Assembly: GCA_036939755.1 (NCBI GenBank)
Contig: JALLAZ010000201.1
Coordinates: 1-19,599, forward strand
Source: Stephanodiscus triporus
Lineage: Eukaryota > Bacillariophyta > Thalassiosirophyceae > Thalassiosirales > Thalassiosiraceae
Direction of reading: 5' to 3'
DNA: 19,599 nt
Position 1 is the first letter of the stretch, and each line of letters begins with the position of its first letter. Below are positions 1 to 9,400 of this stretch, piece after piece. Under the pieces are notes generated by a model. That model was not told the origin of the DNA. It searched no databases and worked only from the letters and a program-made list of their open reading frames with translations. The position numbers and the translations under genes are program-made.

Positions 1-49
1 ATCCGCCCGAAGGAATCTGTCTCTTTCTCGCTGAAATTGAGTCAGGTTT

Positions 50-59
50 CTCACGTGAG
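50..59. promoter_or_regulatory. CACGTG palindrome upstream of the JmjC gene
   Basis: The sequence CTCACGTGAG is a perfect 10-bp palindrome with a G-box/E-box core (CACGTG), 174 bp upstream of the ATG at 233. bZIP and bHLH factors bind such cores. Whether it is used here is inference. Confidence 0.3.
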
Positions 60-232
60 GGCGGGAGAGTTACTCCCTCCTCTCGCCCACAGATGAGCGT
101 ATTTCCTCATATTCATGTGCTTGTTTGCAATTTATTGTTTTCGCGGGTGCAAGAAGTCAACCGGACAGACCACGTCGCAAGAAAAAAGCTGATCACGGTA
201 TCAACAACGCAAAACGCAAGGTGTACAATAAT

Positions 233-1690
233 ATGGCTCGCGCCGTCGCCCCGGCCGCCGCCTGGTCCGTCCCTCGGGTAATTCGCAACGTCTTCTCCTC
301 CCCCAATCACGCAATTTCATCAGTCAACCACGACGATGCGACTCCGTTCCTCCGCGACCTCATCGAGGGCGGCGGGGGTCATTATTACTCCCCCCGCGAG
401 CTGCTGTCGAGATTCGAACGGTCCTCCGTCCTGACGGTCAAGCGATCGTCCCGTCGCTTCTTCATGTACGAGGAACGTCGCCGCGACGTCGACGACGACG
501 TCGCGCCGTCGACCGTGAACGTGTCGCCGAACGAGCTCGCGGGCCTCCTCCACCGATCGTCGTCGTCGTCGTCGTCGTCCGGGGACGGCGACTCCCGCCA
601 TCACCACTACTGGACGAGTCCCGTGTCCGCGTCGGCGCCCCGCCTCGCGGTCGAGTTCGAACGTCACGTCGCGCGACTCCACGACCCCGCCGACCTCCCC
701 CTCCTCGACCCCAGAGGTCCGTCGCTATGGATGGGAACGTCTGGCTCCGGCACCCAATGTCACTACGACGTGGCGAATAACGCGATACTCCAGCTGTACG
801 GCACGAAGCGCGTCAGGGCGTACGGGCCGAGAATGGGCGCGGAACGGCTGCACGTGTACCCCGACGCCCATCCTCGGGCGAGGAAATCGCAGATTGACTT
901 CGACGTCGACGTCGACGTCGACGACGCGAGTCGGACGAGGTATCCGCATTATTACGCGAGTACGAGTACGAGTACGACGACGACGATCCCGCGACCTACG
1001 CTGGACGTGGTCCTCCGGCCAGGCGACGCGCTCTACGTCCCGGCTTTCTGGTTCCACCACGTCGAGAACGGGCGCGTTCCCGGTGACGTTTCTCGGGACG
1101 ACGACGACGAAAACGATCTCGTCGACGGACCGTCCGTGTCGATGAACTGCTTCGCGGTGTCCGATCCGATGACGACTGCCCGGCGGATATTCACGTCGGC
1201 GAGTCGTCCGTTCGGGTCGTCGGCGATAAAAAGCGCTTCGGCCAACAAGCTCCTCGGAGCCCTCGGCACGAGTCTTGTGCGGGAGATGAACGTCGTCGAT
1301 ATCGGCATGGAGAGGGACTTCATTCGACGGCGCCTGTTGGAGGCGCGATATGCCCCCCTCGAGCTCGAGGGCGGCCGCTCGACGACGGGCGAGTCGTGTA
1401 AGAAGAGAAAGGACATCGGCGACGACGACTTGACGAGCGAGGAGCGACGGGCGATCGATTCGTGCATCGAACTGATAATGCCGGATTTTCGACATCTCCT
1501 TCGCGATGGCGGTGCCGAGGATGCGTCGACGAGAGGAGGAGGAGGAGGAGGAGGAGGGGGCTGGGAGGACGGTGATGACGATAGAGTAGGAATCGCTCTC
1601 CTGGTGGCATTGCACCTCCTGGAATTGTGGGCGGTGGAGATGGTCGGGGTGGAGCGTGTGGCCGAGGCCTGGGACGATGCGCTGTCGTGA
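233..1690 (+). CDS. JmjC/cupin_8-type Fe(II)/2-oxoglutarate oxygenase-like protein
   Basis: Single-exon gene encoding 485 aa. The frame is open from 125, but the first ATG in it is at 233, so I start there. Residues 165-280 match the FIH/TYW5-like JmjC fold: an L-W-M-G-T-S-x-S-G-T-Q segment, then H177-x-D179 as iron ligands, N-A-I-L-Q-L-Y-G-T-K-R with a candidate 2-oxoglutarate-binding Lys192, and V-P-A-F-W-F-H-H with H275 as the likely distal iron ligand. The family hydroxylates proteins or RNA; the substrate here cannot be read. The N-terminus (M-A-R-A-V-A-P-A-A-A-W, several Arg, no early acid) resembles a mitochondrial presequence. Low-complexity Ser, Asp and poly-Gly inserts interrupt the domain. 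The gene is visibly GC-richer than the rest of the window. Family call is solid, function open. Confidence 0.8.
   Translation: MARAVAPAAAWSVPRVIRNVFSSPNHAISSVNHDDATPFLRDLIEGGGGHYYSPRELLSRFERSSVLTVKRSSRRFFMYEERRRDVDDDVAPSTVNVSPNELAGLLHRSSSSSSSSGDGDSRHHHYWTSPVSASAPRLAVEFERHVARLHDPADLPLLDPRGPSLWMGTSGSGTQCHYDVANNAILQLYGTKRVRAYGPRMGAERLHVYPDAHPRARKSQIDFDVDVDVDDASRTRYPHYYASTSTSTTTTIPRPTLDVVLRPGDALYVPAFWFHHVENGRVPGDVSRDDDDENDLVDGPSVSMNCFAVSDPMTTARRIFTSASRPFGSSAIKSASANKLLGALGTSLVREMNVVDIGMERDFIRRRLLEARYAPLELEGGRSTTGESCKKRKDIGDDDLTSEERRAIDSCIELIMPDFRHLLRDGGAEDASTRGGGGGGGGGWEDGDDDRVGIALLVALHLLELWAVEMVGVERVAEAWDDALS
557..579. repeat. TCG trinucleotide microsatellite in the JmjC gene
   Basis: Seven TCG units plus TC encode a Ser run near residues 109-116 of the JmjC protein. 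The repeat is in frame, so unit gain or loss would change only the Ser count. Confidence 0.85.
901..925. repeat. CGACGT hexanucleotide repeat in the JmjC gene
   Basis: Consecutive CGACGT units encode an alternating Asp-Val stretch (residues about 222-230) inside the JmjC fold. It probably forms a surface loop between the metal ligands. A related TACGAG-type repeat follows at about 955-985 and encodes alternating Ser-Thr. Confidence 0.75.
1531..1560. repeat. GGA trinucleotide repeat
   Basis: A purine-rich GGA/GAG repeat ending in a G-run encodes the poly-Gly stretch around residues 435-443 of the JmjC protein. Confidence 0.8.
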
Positions 1691-2404
1691 ATGCGTACAC
1701 CGACGATCCCGATCGCCCCGACGGCCCCGGTTGATATGGCGCGAACATTTCCCTCGGTTGGGAAAGTTGTGTCGCTCGCTAGAGTTCGACCCCCTTTGTG
1801 GAGACGTGTATTCGAAAGAATCCAAAAATATGGGACGGATAAACTTTTTCATACGACGTTCTTCTTCAGTGTGCATACTGAATTTTCACATTCGATTCAG
1901 AGATCAGAAAAGGGTCATTCTTGCATGTAACCTCTTCTTCCTTTGCAGAGGCACTGATGAAGAGTGTTATGTCACTTGATCTTCACCTATTTTCAATCAC
2001 TTTCCTGAGGGCCGGCGGATGAAGGAGAATGTGGCGGCAATTGTTACGCAAAGACTCTTTTACAACGAGCAGTTAGGAGGAGAATTAGGGATTGGGCCCT
2101 AATCATTCGATTGTGAATAATCTGACCCTTTGTGTTCGAATCTTTCTTCATTAGTGAATGAAGTGAAGAGCTACTGATGTAGAAATTCATTGTGAAAAAT
2201 TCGAGTAGTGAAATGATTACCAATACGATATTATTTCCAACTGATGTGCACAGCATCCACTAGAACGTTTGGTGGCAATTCCTGCGGGAAGGTGCGGGAG
2301 ACAGTTAGGAAGCCTGCCGCCAAGTCAGAGTAAATCTGTTCCTGGATTTTCGGTATCGTAGATAGTACGTAACTTCTCTAAAAAACAAAATTAGATTTTA
2401 ATTT
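1691..2404. other. Convergent intergenic region, left part
   Basis: This is the non-coding stretch downstream of the JmjC gene. Base composition falls from GC-rich to AT-rich soon after about 1800. The open frames here begin at non-ATG codons or have no coding character, and I found no tRNA. It presumably holds the 3' UTR and polyadenylation signals of the JmjC gene. Confidence 0.6.
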
Positions 2405-2617
2405 TTAAATGCTGTGCCAAGAGACGCTGGATAGGAATGATCCCCATTTGCTCCGTCTGACGACGTCGACGTCGAAGTCATCGTCGTTCGAAGGCGGTTT
2501 TCCCATCCCCTCCTCCGCCAGGACGATACCAGCGAAGAAGAAACATAACCGTATTAGACGAAAAGCTGACATAGTACATTTTTCAGAGAGGAGGTCGATC
2601 ATATTTGTATTTACCAT
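2405..2617 (-). other. 70-codon ORF in frame directly after the TAG of the SAP-hydrolase gene
   Basis: The ATG (2617-2615) abuts the TAG (2620-2618) and stays in the same frame for 70 codons to a TAA. Its product has a hydrophobic stretch (L-C-F-F-F-A-G-I-V-L-A) and then an acidic stretch. It could be 3' UTR that is open by chance, a readthrough extension, or a small separate protein. The opposite strand is also open here, which weakens any coding claim. Confidence 0.15.
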
Positions 2618-5098
2618 CTACCAGTAGGCTTCACCATCCATGTAGGCATCGAGTAACAATGCGTTGAGTGCGCCATCTTCTCTAGCTTGTTGAAACTTTT
2701 TCTCAAACGTCTCTTCGTCGTCATCTTCTGTGATATTGTATTTGTCCAGAATCTGTTGTCGGATCATTTCTCTTTCTTCTTCTATGTCTTCAATATTGTC
2801 AATACCGGGTCCATCTTGCAAAGGCGAAACCGACTGAGACATTCGTCTTAGGTCAACATCGACATCTTTATAATTTGCAATCGCTTCCTCCAGCTCGGCC
2901 CGGACATCACGTCTTTCTTTCTGAGGATTCCCTTGCATTTCTAATGTGGACGACCATCTTTCATCCGCATCAAATCGAACAGGCGTGCCGATTGTTGGCA
3001 GGAATACTCTGGTGTAGGTTTCCACCCATGCAGTGGAAAGAAGACAGGCAACCTCAGCATCGCCACCCACACTAAGCGGCTCGATGCTCCCAAAATTCTC
3101 TCCCAAAAACCGATCCACATCGTCTTGGCATTCTTCTCTCATTGTTGAATGCGCAAAGCCATGCTTTTGGTCTGGAAATACTTTGACCATGAAATCTTTT
3201 ATTCGAGGGTCTTCATCCAAACACTCCTTGAGTAACATTGCATCCTCGGGAGTAGCCCCTGGCAAGTTATCATTTTCGGCAAATATAGCCAAGACAGCCA
3301 CGCTCCTCTCTTTTCCACTCTCAAATGTACGAAACCCCTCGTTTGTCTTTCCAAACAACTTTCTTGCATCGTAACGAGTAGGATACCATGCAACTGCGGC
3401 TACAGGATCCACGTGTGGTGGTGGAGGGCGGTCACTGAAAGCATCCTCATAGTATGACGACGGACCGCCAGCATACCAACCTGCCGCTGCCTCCAGAGCC
3501 CTCCCTCCTCCATAACAAGTACCCCAAATGGCGACGGATGATACAGCGTATCTCTCTCGAAGAACAGCCGCGGCGGCACGGATGTCCACATCAACCCTCC
3601 TATCTGGATGCTTAGCCCTCCATCCCTCATATGTATCGCCATCGTCGTTCCTTTCCACGCCATCCTCATCAAGATGTGGGCTAATTGTCCATGGTTTCCC
3701 ACGGAATAAATCAGGCGCCAACACCACCACCGGTTGACACTCAAAGGCAATCTTATCCGCCAACGCTTCAGTATTATCCGTGAAAGGACCGTACACATCA
3801 GACAGAAGCAACACTCCCTGCACCTCCGCCGATGATAGTTGCGCTCCAGTGGGAGTGTATATGCCCCAGTCTCCAAAATCACGTTCAATCGTACTGTACG
3901 AAGTTCCAGGGTCGGTCGCGTCCTCCTGACCGTCTGCGTCGTCGGGCCGGATTAGTCCTCGCTTAGATTCCATCTCACGTTTCCTCTGTATGGCATACAC
4001 CTCTTCTTCCATGGACGAATAGACGGGAGCATCCCTCGACGTTGCATCACTATTGAAACTGTGTGCAGTGGCACTAGCTTGTTGCCCTCCACGCAGGAAG
4101 CTCTTCAAAGAGTCACGCGACCCCACAACATAAGCTTGAACTATTGCGTTGCTGCTGCCCTTATATTCAATGACGGTACGCGATAATCCATCAACAACGA
4201 CGGACCGTCCTTCGTAATCATCAACTATTCGAGCATCGTCTCCCCATACTTCCGACGATGATGAAGATGTATCAGCACTACCTTCACTAGTTGCATCCTC
4301 TATGTCCGCGTCGATTATGGGCTTCGTATTTGCCTTGCTATTCGATCGGAATGATTTCCCCACCTCATCAACATCGATAAAGTCAGTAACATCAACGATG
4401 TCTGCGCCCCTCATCTTTGCTTCGACAACCTTATGAGAATCCTCATCCGACCTCTTTCCATTCGCCTGTTTGTCCCTGTCGTTGCTCACATCATTCACAT
4501 CATTCGTGTTTTTTCTTGAAGCGAAATGTTTGTCATATTTGGTGTACCCAGGTTGCACCAAGTCGTCCGATCGACCATCCTGTCTCGACGCGTCCACAAA
4601 AGTATTCTTTTTCAACAATCTATCTATCAGTTGTGCCTTATTACCCGTCACCTTCTTCCCCCGCAATCGTAACTGTTGCTTCAGTTGCGTAACCGTCATG
4701 GACATCAACTCGTCGCGCGTCAAATCCATCTCGTCTTCGAAGTCGAACCCATCGATTGTTGGGGGAGGAGGCTGCATTTCCGTAATCTCGTCTTCGTCGT
4801 CTGTATAATCGTCGGAATCTCGACCGCTATTATTGTTTGCTGCTCTTGCCGATGTTGCCGTGAAATGATGCATCGGTCGAGACTTGACATCGAATGATGT
4901 TGTCTCCTGCGATCTTCCAAGTCGCGAGGATTGACGATCTTGCAACGTGAACGCCGAAAAGGTGGGTGCAATCGTTGCGAGAATCATTGCTAAATATTGA
5001 TTCTTTTTACAAGAGAACATGTTTCCGCTCTTCTGGATCGGCGACGTTGCACGACGATCCCGTGATGATATTATGATCGATTTATGCTTTGACATCAT
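2618..5098 (-). CDS. Plastid-targeted SAP domain + dienelactone-hydrolase fusion protein
   Basis: Single exon, 826 aa from the ATG at 5098; Met27 (5020) is an alternative start giving a cleaner signal peptide. Residues 27-52 form a basic n-region, a hydrophobic core and the junction T-F-S-A-F-T-L, the diatom plastid-import motif. Residues 126-165 are a SAP helix-turn-helix (L-T-R-D-E-L...T-V-T-Q-L-K-Q-Q-L-R-L-R-G), a DNA/RNA-binding module. A long acidic linker follows. Residues about 415-665 are a dienelactone-hydrolase alpha/beta fold: G-T-C-Y-G-G-G with nucleophile Cys528, A-E-N-D-N with Asp610, and K-H-G-F with His646 complete the triad. A charged, helical tail (about 725-815) follows. 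Canonical hydrolases of this family are about 240 aa, so most of this protein is extra. The substrate is unknown; the domain calls are firm. Confidence 0.85.
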   Translation of the reverse strand: MMSKHKSIIISSRDRRATSPIQKSGNMFSCKKNQYLAMILATIAPTFSAFTLQDRQSSRLGRSQETTSFDVKSRPMHHFTATSARAANNNSGRDSDDYTDDEDEITEMQPPPPTIDGFDFEDEMDLTRDELMSMTVTQLKQQLRLRGKKVTGNKAQLIDRLLKKNTFVDASRQDGRSDDLVQPGYTKYDKHFASRKNTNDVNDVSNDRDKQANGKRSDEDSHKVVEAKMRGADIVDVTDFIDVDEVGKSFRSNSKANTKPIIDADIEDATSEGSADTSSSSSEVWGDDARIVDDYEGRSVVVDGLSRTVIEYKGSSNAIVQAYVVGSRDSLKSFLRGGQQASATAHSFNSDATSRDAPVYSSMEEEVYAIQRKREMESKRGLIRPDDADGQEDATDPGTSYSTIERDFGDWGIYTPTGAQLSSAEVQGVLLLSDVYGPFTDNTEALADKIAFECQPVVVLAPDLFRGKPWTISPHLDEDGVERNDDGDTYEGWRAKHPDRRVDVDIRAAAAVLRERYAVSSVAIWGTCYGGGRALEAAAGWYAGGPSSYYEDAFSDRPPPPHVDPVAAVAWYPTRYDARKLFGKTNEGFRTFESGKERSVAVLAIFAENDNLPGATPEDAMLLKECLDEDPRIKDFMVKVFPDQKHGFAHSTMREECQDDVDRFLGENFGSIEPLSVGGDAEVACLLSTAWVETYTRVFLPTIGTPVRFDADERWSSTLEMQGNPQKERRDVRAELEEAIANYKDVDVDLRRMSQSVSPLQDGPGIDNIEDIEEEREMIRQQILDKYNITEDDDEETFEKKFQQAREDGALNALLLDAYMDGEAYW

Positions 5099-5616
5099 AC
5101 TGCATGTTGTGTGTTGATATTTTACCTTCTTCCGTACAGCTGCTGACGTGATTGACCATCAATTTTGTCTATTTGCAATGGTGCGGGCCGCCTTCCATCA
5201 TGGCTCATCGCAGCGGTGTTGATGATTGGGTTTGGTGAGTTGAGTGGCAAGACCGACTACGATACCCTGTCATGTTCTGTCCTTGGTCCGTCGAGTCCGA
5301 CCATTCTTATTTTCTCAGTTCTACCATAATATTATGTCCGCCGACGCGACCGCCGCACCGCCGGCCGCCCCCCGCCCCCCCGCCCCCCCCCACCTTCGTT
5401 GGTTCATTGCTTCCTCTCACTTCCCAGGTCGCATGCCTCGCCTACAACGAACATGATTATTGAATCTCATCTTTTGTTGAGTGTATCTTCTCTCTAGATA
5501 GTCCTCTCGGCTCTGGCTGCTTCACTCTGAAGTCTGGGTCGCTGGGCGAAAAGTACGCCCATCAACAACAATTGATCAACATCGGCGATCGTTTTTGCAT
5601 CAGCGCAGGATAAAAC
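5099..5616. promoter_or_regulatory. Divergent intergenic region between the SAP-hydrolase and BRCT genes
   Basis: About 520 bp separate the two divergent start codons. A pyrimidine- and C-rich stretch (about 5351-5392) contains several C-runs. The open frames here lack ATG starts or domain signatures. It presumably contains both promoters; no specific site stands out. Confidence 0.5.
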
Positions 5617-6375
5617 ATGGCCGACAAAGGTGATATTGTCGGGACGGACCTGTCATCTAGCGATGGACCTACAACTACTCGATCGTCCTCGTCCGACGGT
5701 CCATCCAGCACCCCAAACAATACCAACAGACGAAGGAACAAGCGAAAGCGTAAGCATCTCCCGAACGAAAATAACGAAGATGCCACCGCAACCACTTCGT
5801 GCAATGGTAGTATATTCAATGGCCTTATCGTTGCCATATCCGCACTGGAATCGAAGCACGATAAAACGAATGAAGTCACCACCACCGGCGTCAACGAAAC
5901 TGGTGATGACACGTACCAAAATTACAAAACGCTCAAGCAACTGCTTCAAGCGCTCGGCGCCACGATATCTCCACAGGTACACAAACGCGTTCACTACCTA
6001 ATATCCACCGACAGCGCCATTCAGAATTTGACGCAACGGGTGCGACAGGCGGCTAAGCGTAAGGTAGACGTCGTCGACGTCGCTTGGGTGAAGGACTGCA
6101 GGGAGAAGGGAACGAGGATCAATGTTGACAATTATTTGTGCAATGATTTGGTCGAATGCTTAGTAGCGGAAAAGGAGAAGAGGGACAGAGGATCTATGAA
6201 AATGTGCACCAGTAGCGATGTTGGCCCCGATGATTTAGGTTGGTCTTCTCCAATAGAGTTGGATTGCTGTTGTGTTTGCCACGAAAATGGGGACGATGAA
6301 TGTCCTTGGTGTATCGGCCCGGACTGTAATCTGACGTTGGCGAGGAAAGCGAAGGCGGCGAGGCAAACTGAATAA
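5617..6375 (+). CDS. BRCT-domain protein with C-terminal Cys-rich zinc-binding-like motif
   Basis: Single exon, 252 aa, starting at an ATG in good context (AAAACATGG). After a Ser-rich N-terminus there is a basic cluster R-R-R-N-K-R-K-R-K-H (38-47), a likely nuclear localisation signal. Residues about 63-180 fit a BRCT domain: a first strand/helix start (I-F-N-G-L-I-V-A-I), L-L-Q-A-L-G-A-T-I-S, H-Y-L-I-S-T, and the hallmark Trp157 in V-A-W-V-K-D-C. The tail has a compact cluster (Cys217, 218, 219, 221, His222, Cys229, 232, 237) ending in C-P-W-C-x4-C, consistent with a bound zinc. BRCT modules bind phosphopeptides or DNA ends in DNA-damage responses. I do not recognise a named orthologue. Its stop lies only 75 bp from that of the convergent SHOC1-like gene. 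Confidence 0.8.
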   Translation: MADKGDIVGTDLSSSDGPTTTRSSSSDGPSSTPNNTNRRRNKRKRKHLPNENNEDATATTSCNGSIFNGLIVAISALESKHDKTNEVTTTGVNETGDDTYQNYKTLKQLLQALGATISPQVHKRVHYLISTDSAIQNLTQRVRQAAKRKVDVVDVAWVKDCREKGTRINVDNYLCNDLVECLVAEKEKRDRGSMKMCTSSDVGPDDLGWSSPIELDCCCVCHENGDDECPWCIGPDCNLTLARKAKAARQTE

Positions 6376-6450
6376 GGTTGGATGATTCCACTTCACCTGC
6401 TATTCAGAGAAATTTGAGTCTGATCTTAACTAGTTGTTTCTATGTTACGA

Positions 6451-9400
6451 TCAAAGTCTATACGCATGTGAGATATCCACATTGAGCGTCGACCACAGCT
6501 GATCCGACACACATTTTGATAGAACGCCCTCCATTTTGTAAGGGAACATGTCCCGCGATGTACTCCTTGCTATCTCAAATAAATCGGACAGACTGTTAGC
6601 CTTTGAAGAATTTTCGAGGCAGCACCGCAATGCCATGTGCACAGTCATTGTCGGGACTAGCGTAATTAGAAATCTTGCCCTCTCTTGAACGCTTTGGTCC
6701 GAAATAAAACGTAGGCCACCGCACTCCGGTGGCGCAGACGTCAATCGCAGAGCGATTGAAGCAGAGACAGCTCGAGGACTGACATACTCAAAAGTGACAC
6801 GTTCTGCCGGACAGCCAATTTGCTGTATCACCGCATTTTGCAAAGTTACAATATGTCCAGTCAAAACTGAAGACATTTCAACGTCAAGACAAAGTATTAC
6901 ATGAACTGTTCTGTACCTTCCGGATGCTACAAGCAACACCAGGCGACGAATAAAAGGCCGGGCTCCATGTTGCATATCCGATGCGTTACCTCCGTATTTT
7001 CCATTTCGATTGTTTTCCAACCAAGATGAGAGGTATTGCACAATAAGTGCACTGTCATCGGAATATTCAACATCTACCCCCACAAAATCAAGTAGCGGAC
7101 AGTCAATCACTGTGATCCCTTGTGTACAATCGTCGAAACCCCTTTTCTCGGACCCAGAAAGAGCATTCCCCCAGCGACCACTGGCTAGCTCTGCGACTAT
7201 TTGCCCAAATGCCTCGAGGAAGTTTTCGGAGGTCAAAAGGCTTATTGGAGACCGAGCCTGAGACGGGGCATCATGACTATCGTTAGAAAAAGCTGATTCG
7301 TTCTCGTAGAGTTCACCGTGATCTACACCAGCATGCCTTGATGTCTCATCTAAGCCGTTGTCGGTACATTCAAAGTTACAAGACTGGCTGACTGCGTGAT
7401 TATAGTGTGCTTCCGTTTCGCTGTCGCAGAATGATTTCACAGGAAGTGACACATCGTGCCGAGTTTCAGAATCAAGAGGCTGCGTTTGTGCGCCTGAGTT
7501 CAAGGCGGCAACAGAATCGGGAGATGTTTCAACTGCAGCAGGACTGTGAGCTGTGTCTTCAATAGCGAGTAAAGTCAAACGTTCGTCTTGGGATTCGGAT
7601 TGTTCGATAGCCCGTGGCTTCCTAAGAGGCTCTAGCTTTTTAGAAGGAATGATTGGGGTCATGCCAAGAGGAATGGAAGGAACTACAACACACACGCTTT
7701 TGTTAGTTGAACTCGCTGCTGATAATTCCTGGCTCTGTTCCACTTGAAGCACTGCGTCAGATGCTTTGCATTTCTTTGAGTCCTCAAGTGGTGCAGCATC
7801 TTTGTGCTTTCGCTTGTGTTGCCTTTTGAGTTTCTTCTTCTCTTTCTTCCTTTTGTCTTTCTTCCTCTTCTTTTTGCTCTTCTTCTCGTTGTGTTCGTCT
7901 AATAATGGATCAGATTTCGACTTGCGTTTTTCGACTCTTGGATAATCATTCGGAACCGTCAAGTCAACAATACCCGTTCGACGCAGTGTTGGATGTAGGA
8001 TATCTCCCGCACTAACTTTGGTTTCAATATTTCCCGTGCCTAGTCTGTTCACTACCGCCATGTCCGTGAGATAAGACTTCTTCTCATCTTCCAATTCTCG
8101 AGCCTTTGTAAGAAGGTGAAGCAGCTCCCCCCGAGTGTTTAGGCTATTCTTTCCGATAGCTTCCACAACTCGCTTGCCATTTGAATCGCAATAATTCGTG
8201 TCTACTGCGTGTGCCATATTATTATTGAAGCAAGTTGCCAACTCTTCAATATGCTCCATGTCGATAGTAAACCCAGCTTTTTCTCTGTTCAAGTTCTTTT
8301 TGTTCGCCATGCTTGCAGTGATTTGACCGTGCCCATGCCTAGTAGTGTTCATTTTAATGGAGTACGGAGCACTACGGCCTTTTGAATTCGATTTTTTATG
8401 ACGGGCAAAAGCTTCTACGTGAACGCGCAATACCATAAGAGTGAAGAATGCATCATGCGGTGGAGAATGCGAACGCCCTACATTCTTCCGTGTGTGATAC
8501 TTGTCCACTTGTACCATTGCGTCATAGCGCCGCTGATAGACGTGGGGGTCAACCACTTGATTGGTCAAAAAGCCACGATAAGAGTACTTGTACTCATCAT
8601 TCCTTTTTGACGAGCATCCAGTGAGCAGCAAACAACGAAAGCCTTCTTCATTTGACTTTGCTTTCGCGTTATCACAGAAAATATTTCTCTTCTCATTGGG
8701 AATAGTTGCGTCAAGTTTTGACAGTTTCGCCGAAGCCAAATCGCCAGCACTATCACTCTCAAACCACGGAGCAACTGGATAAGTGGAACATTGATCCTGT
8801 AAAAAATCAATTTTACATTGGACAATGTTCCCATGATCATTTCGCACACAGGAGCGAATGGCTGATTCAACTGCTGTTGGCATTGGTTTCTGTGGCGTAG
8901 TTTTGTGTACGTTACTTCCAGCGCACACTTCAGTTCTCTTCTCGACGATGCTTTGAGGGAGAAAGAGGCAGGTCAGTTTGCTTGAATTCACCATCTTCTT
9001 CAGAGTAACCATTTTGCACACGGGAGATGAAGATTCAACGAAGCGTTTCTGATTCATCCCTCCACTTTGACCACCAGTTGCAATGATCATTTTTCTGGTG
9101 CCGGTTAACATTTCATAAAACGAAGATAGCTTCAGATTCGAAGACCTGAGACTTTTCTTTGTATCCAACATCAACGGTGTTTCGGTATCAGCGCCCAACA
9201 ACAAATGTGTTTTGATATCAGTATCTTGTCTTATCTTACGTGGCTGAAACGTCACGCAACTCAACACAGCCCTAGTCTCATAGACCTCCAGTAACGATTC
9301 TAGCGAATCTTCCCTGGTATTTGATTCTTTGAAGCTCTTCAATGTCGTGGAGAAGAACTCGAGATGACGGGTGGTTTTAGGCAGGCGAAAGGACAGTTCG

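Noticed and set aside
725..1876. 383-codon open frame antisense to the JmjC gene
   Set aside because: It lies opposite a clear JmjC domain. Its Arg/His-rich product is what GC-rich antisense sequence gives, and no domain or signal is visible.
2130..2150. GTTCGAATC resembling a tRNA T-loop
   Set aside because: The flanking bases do not pair into a T-stem, and no acceptor or anticodon stem is present.
5244..5463. Two overlapping plus-strand frames in the 5.1-5.6 kb spacer
   Set aside because: They are short Pro-rich products of a C-rich tract with no domain. One starts at a non-ATG codon, and they sit in a divergent promoter region.
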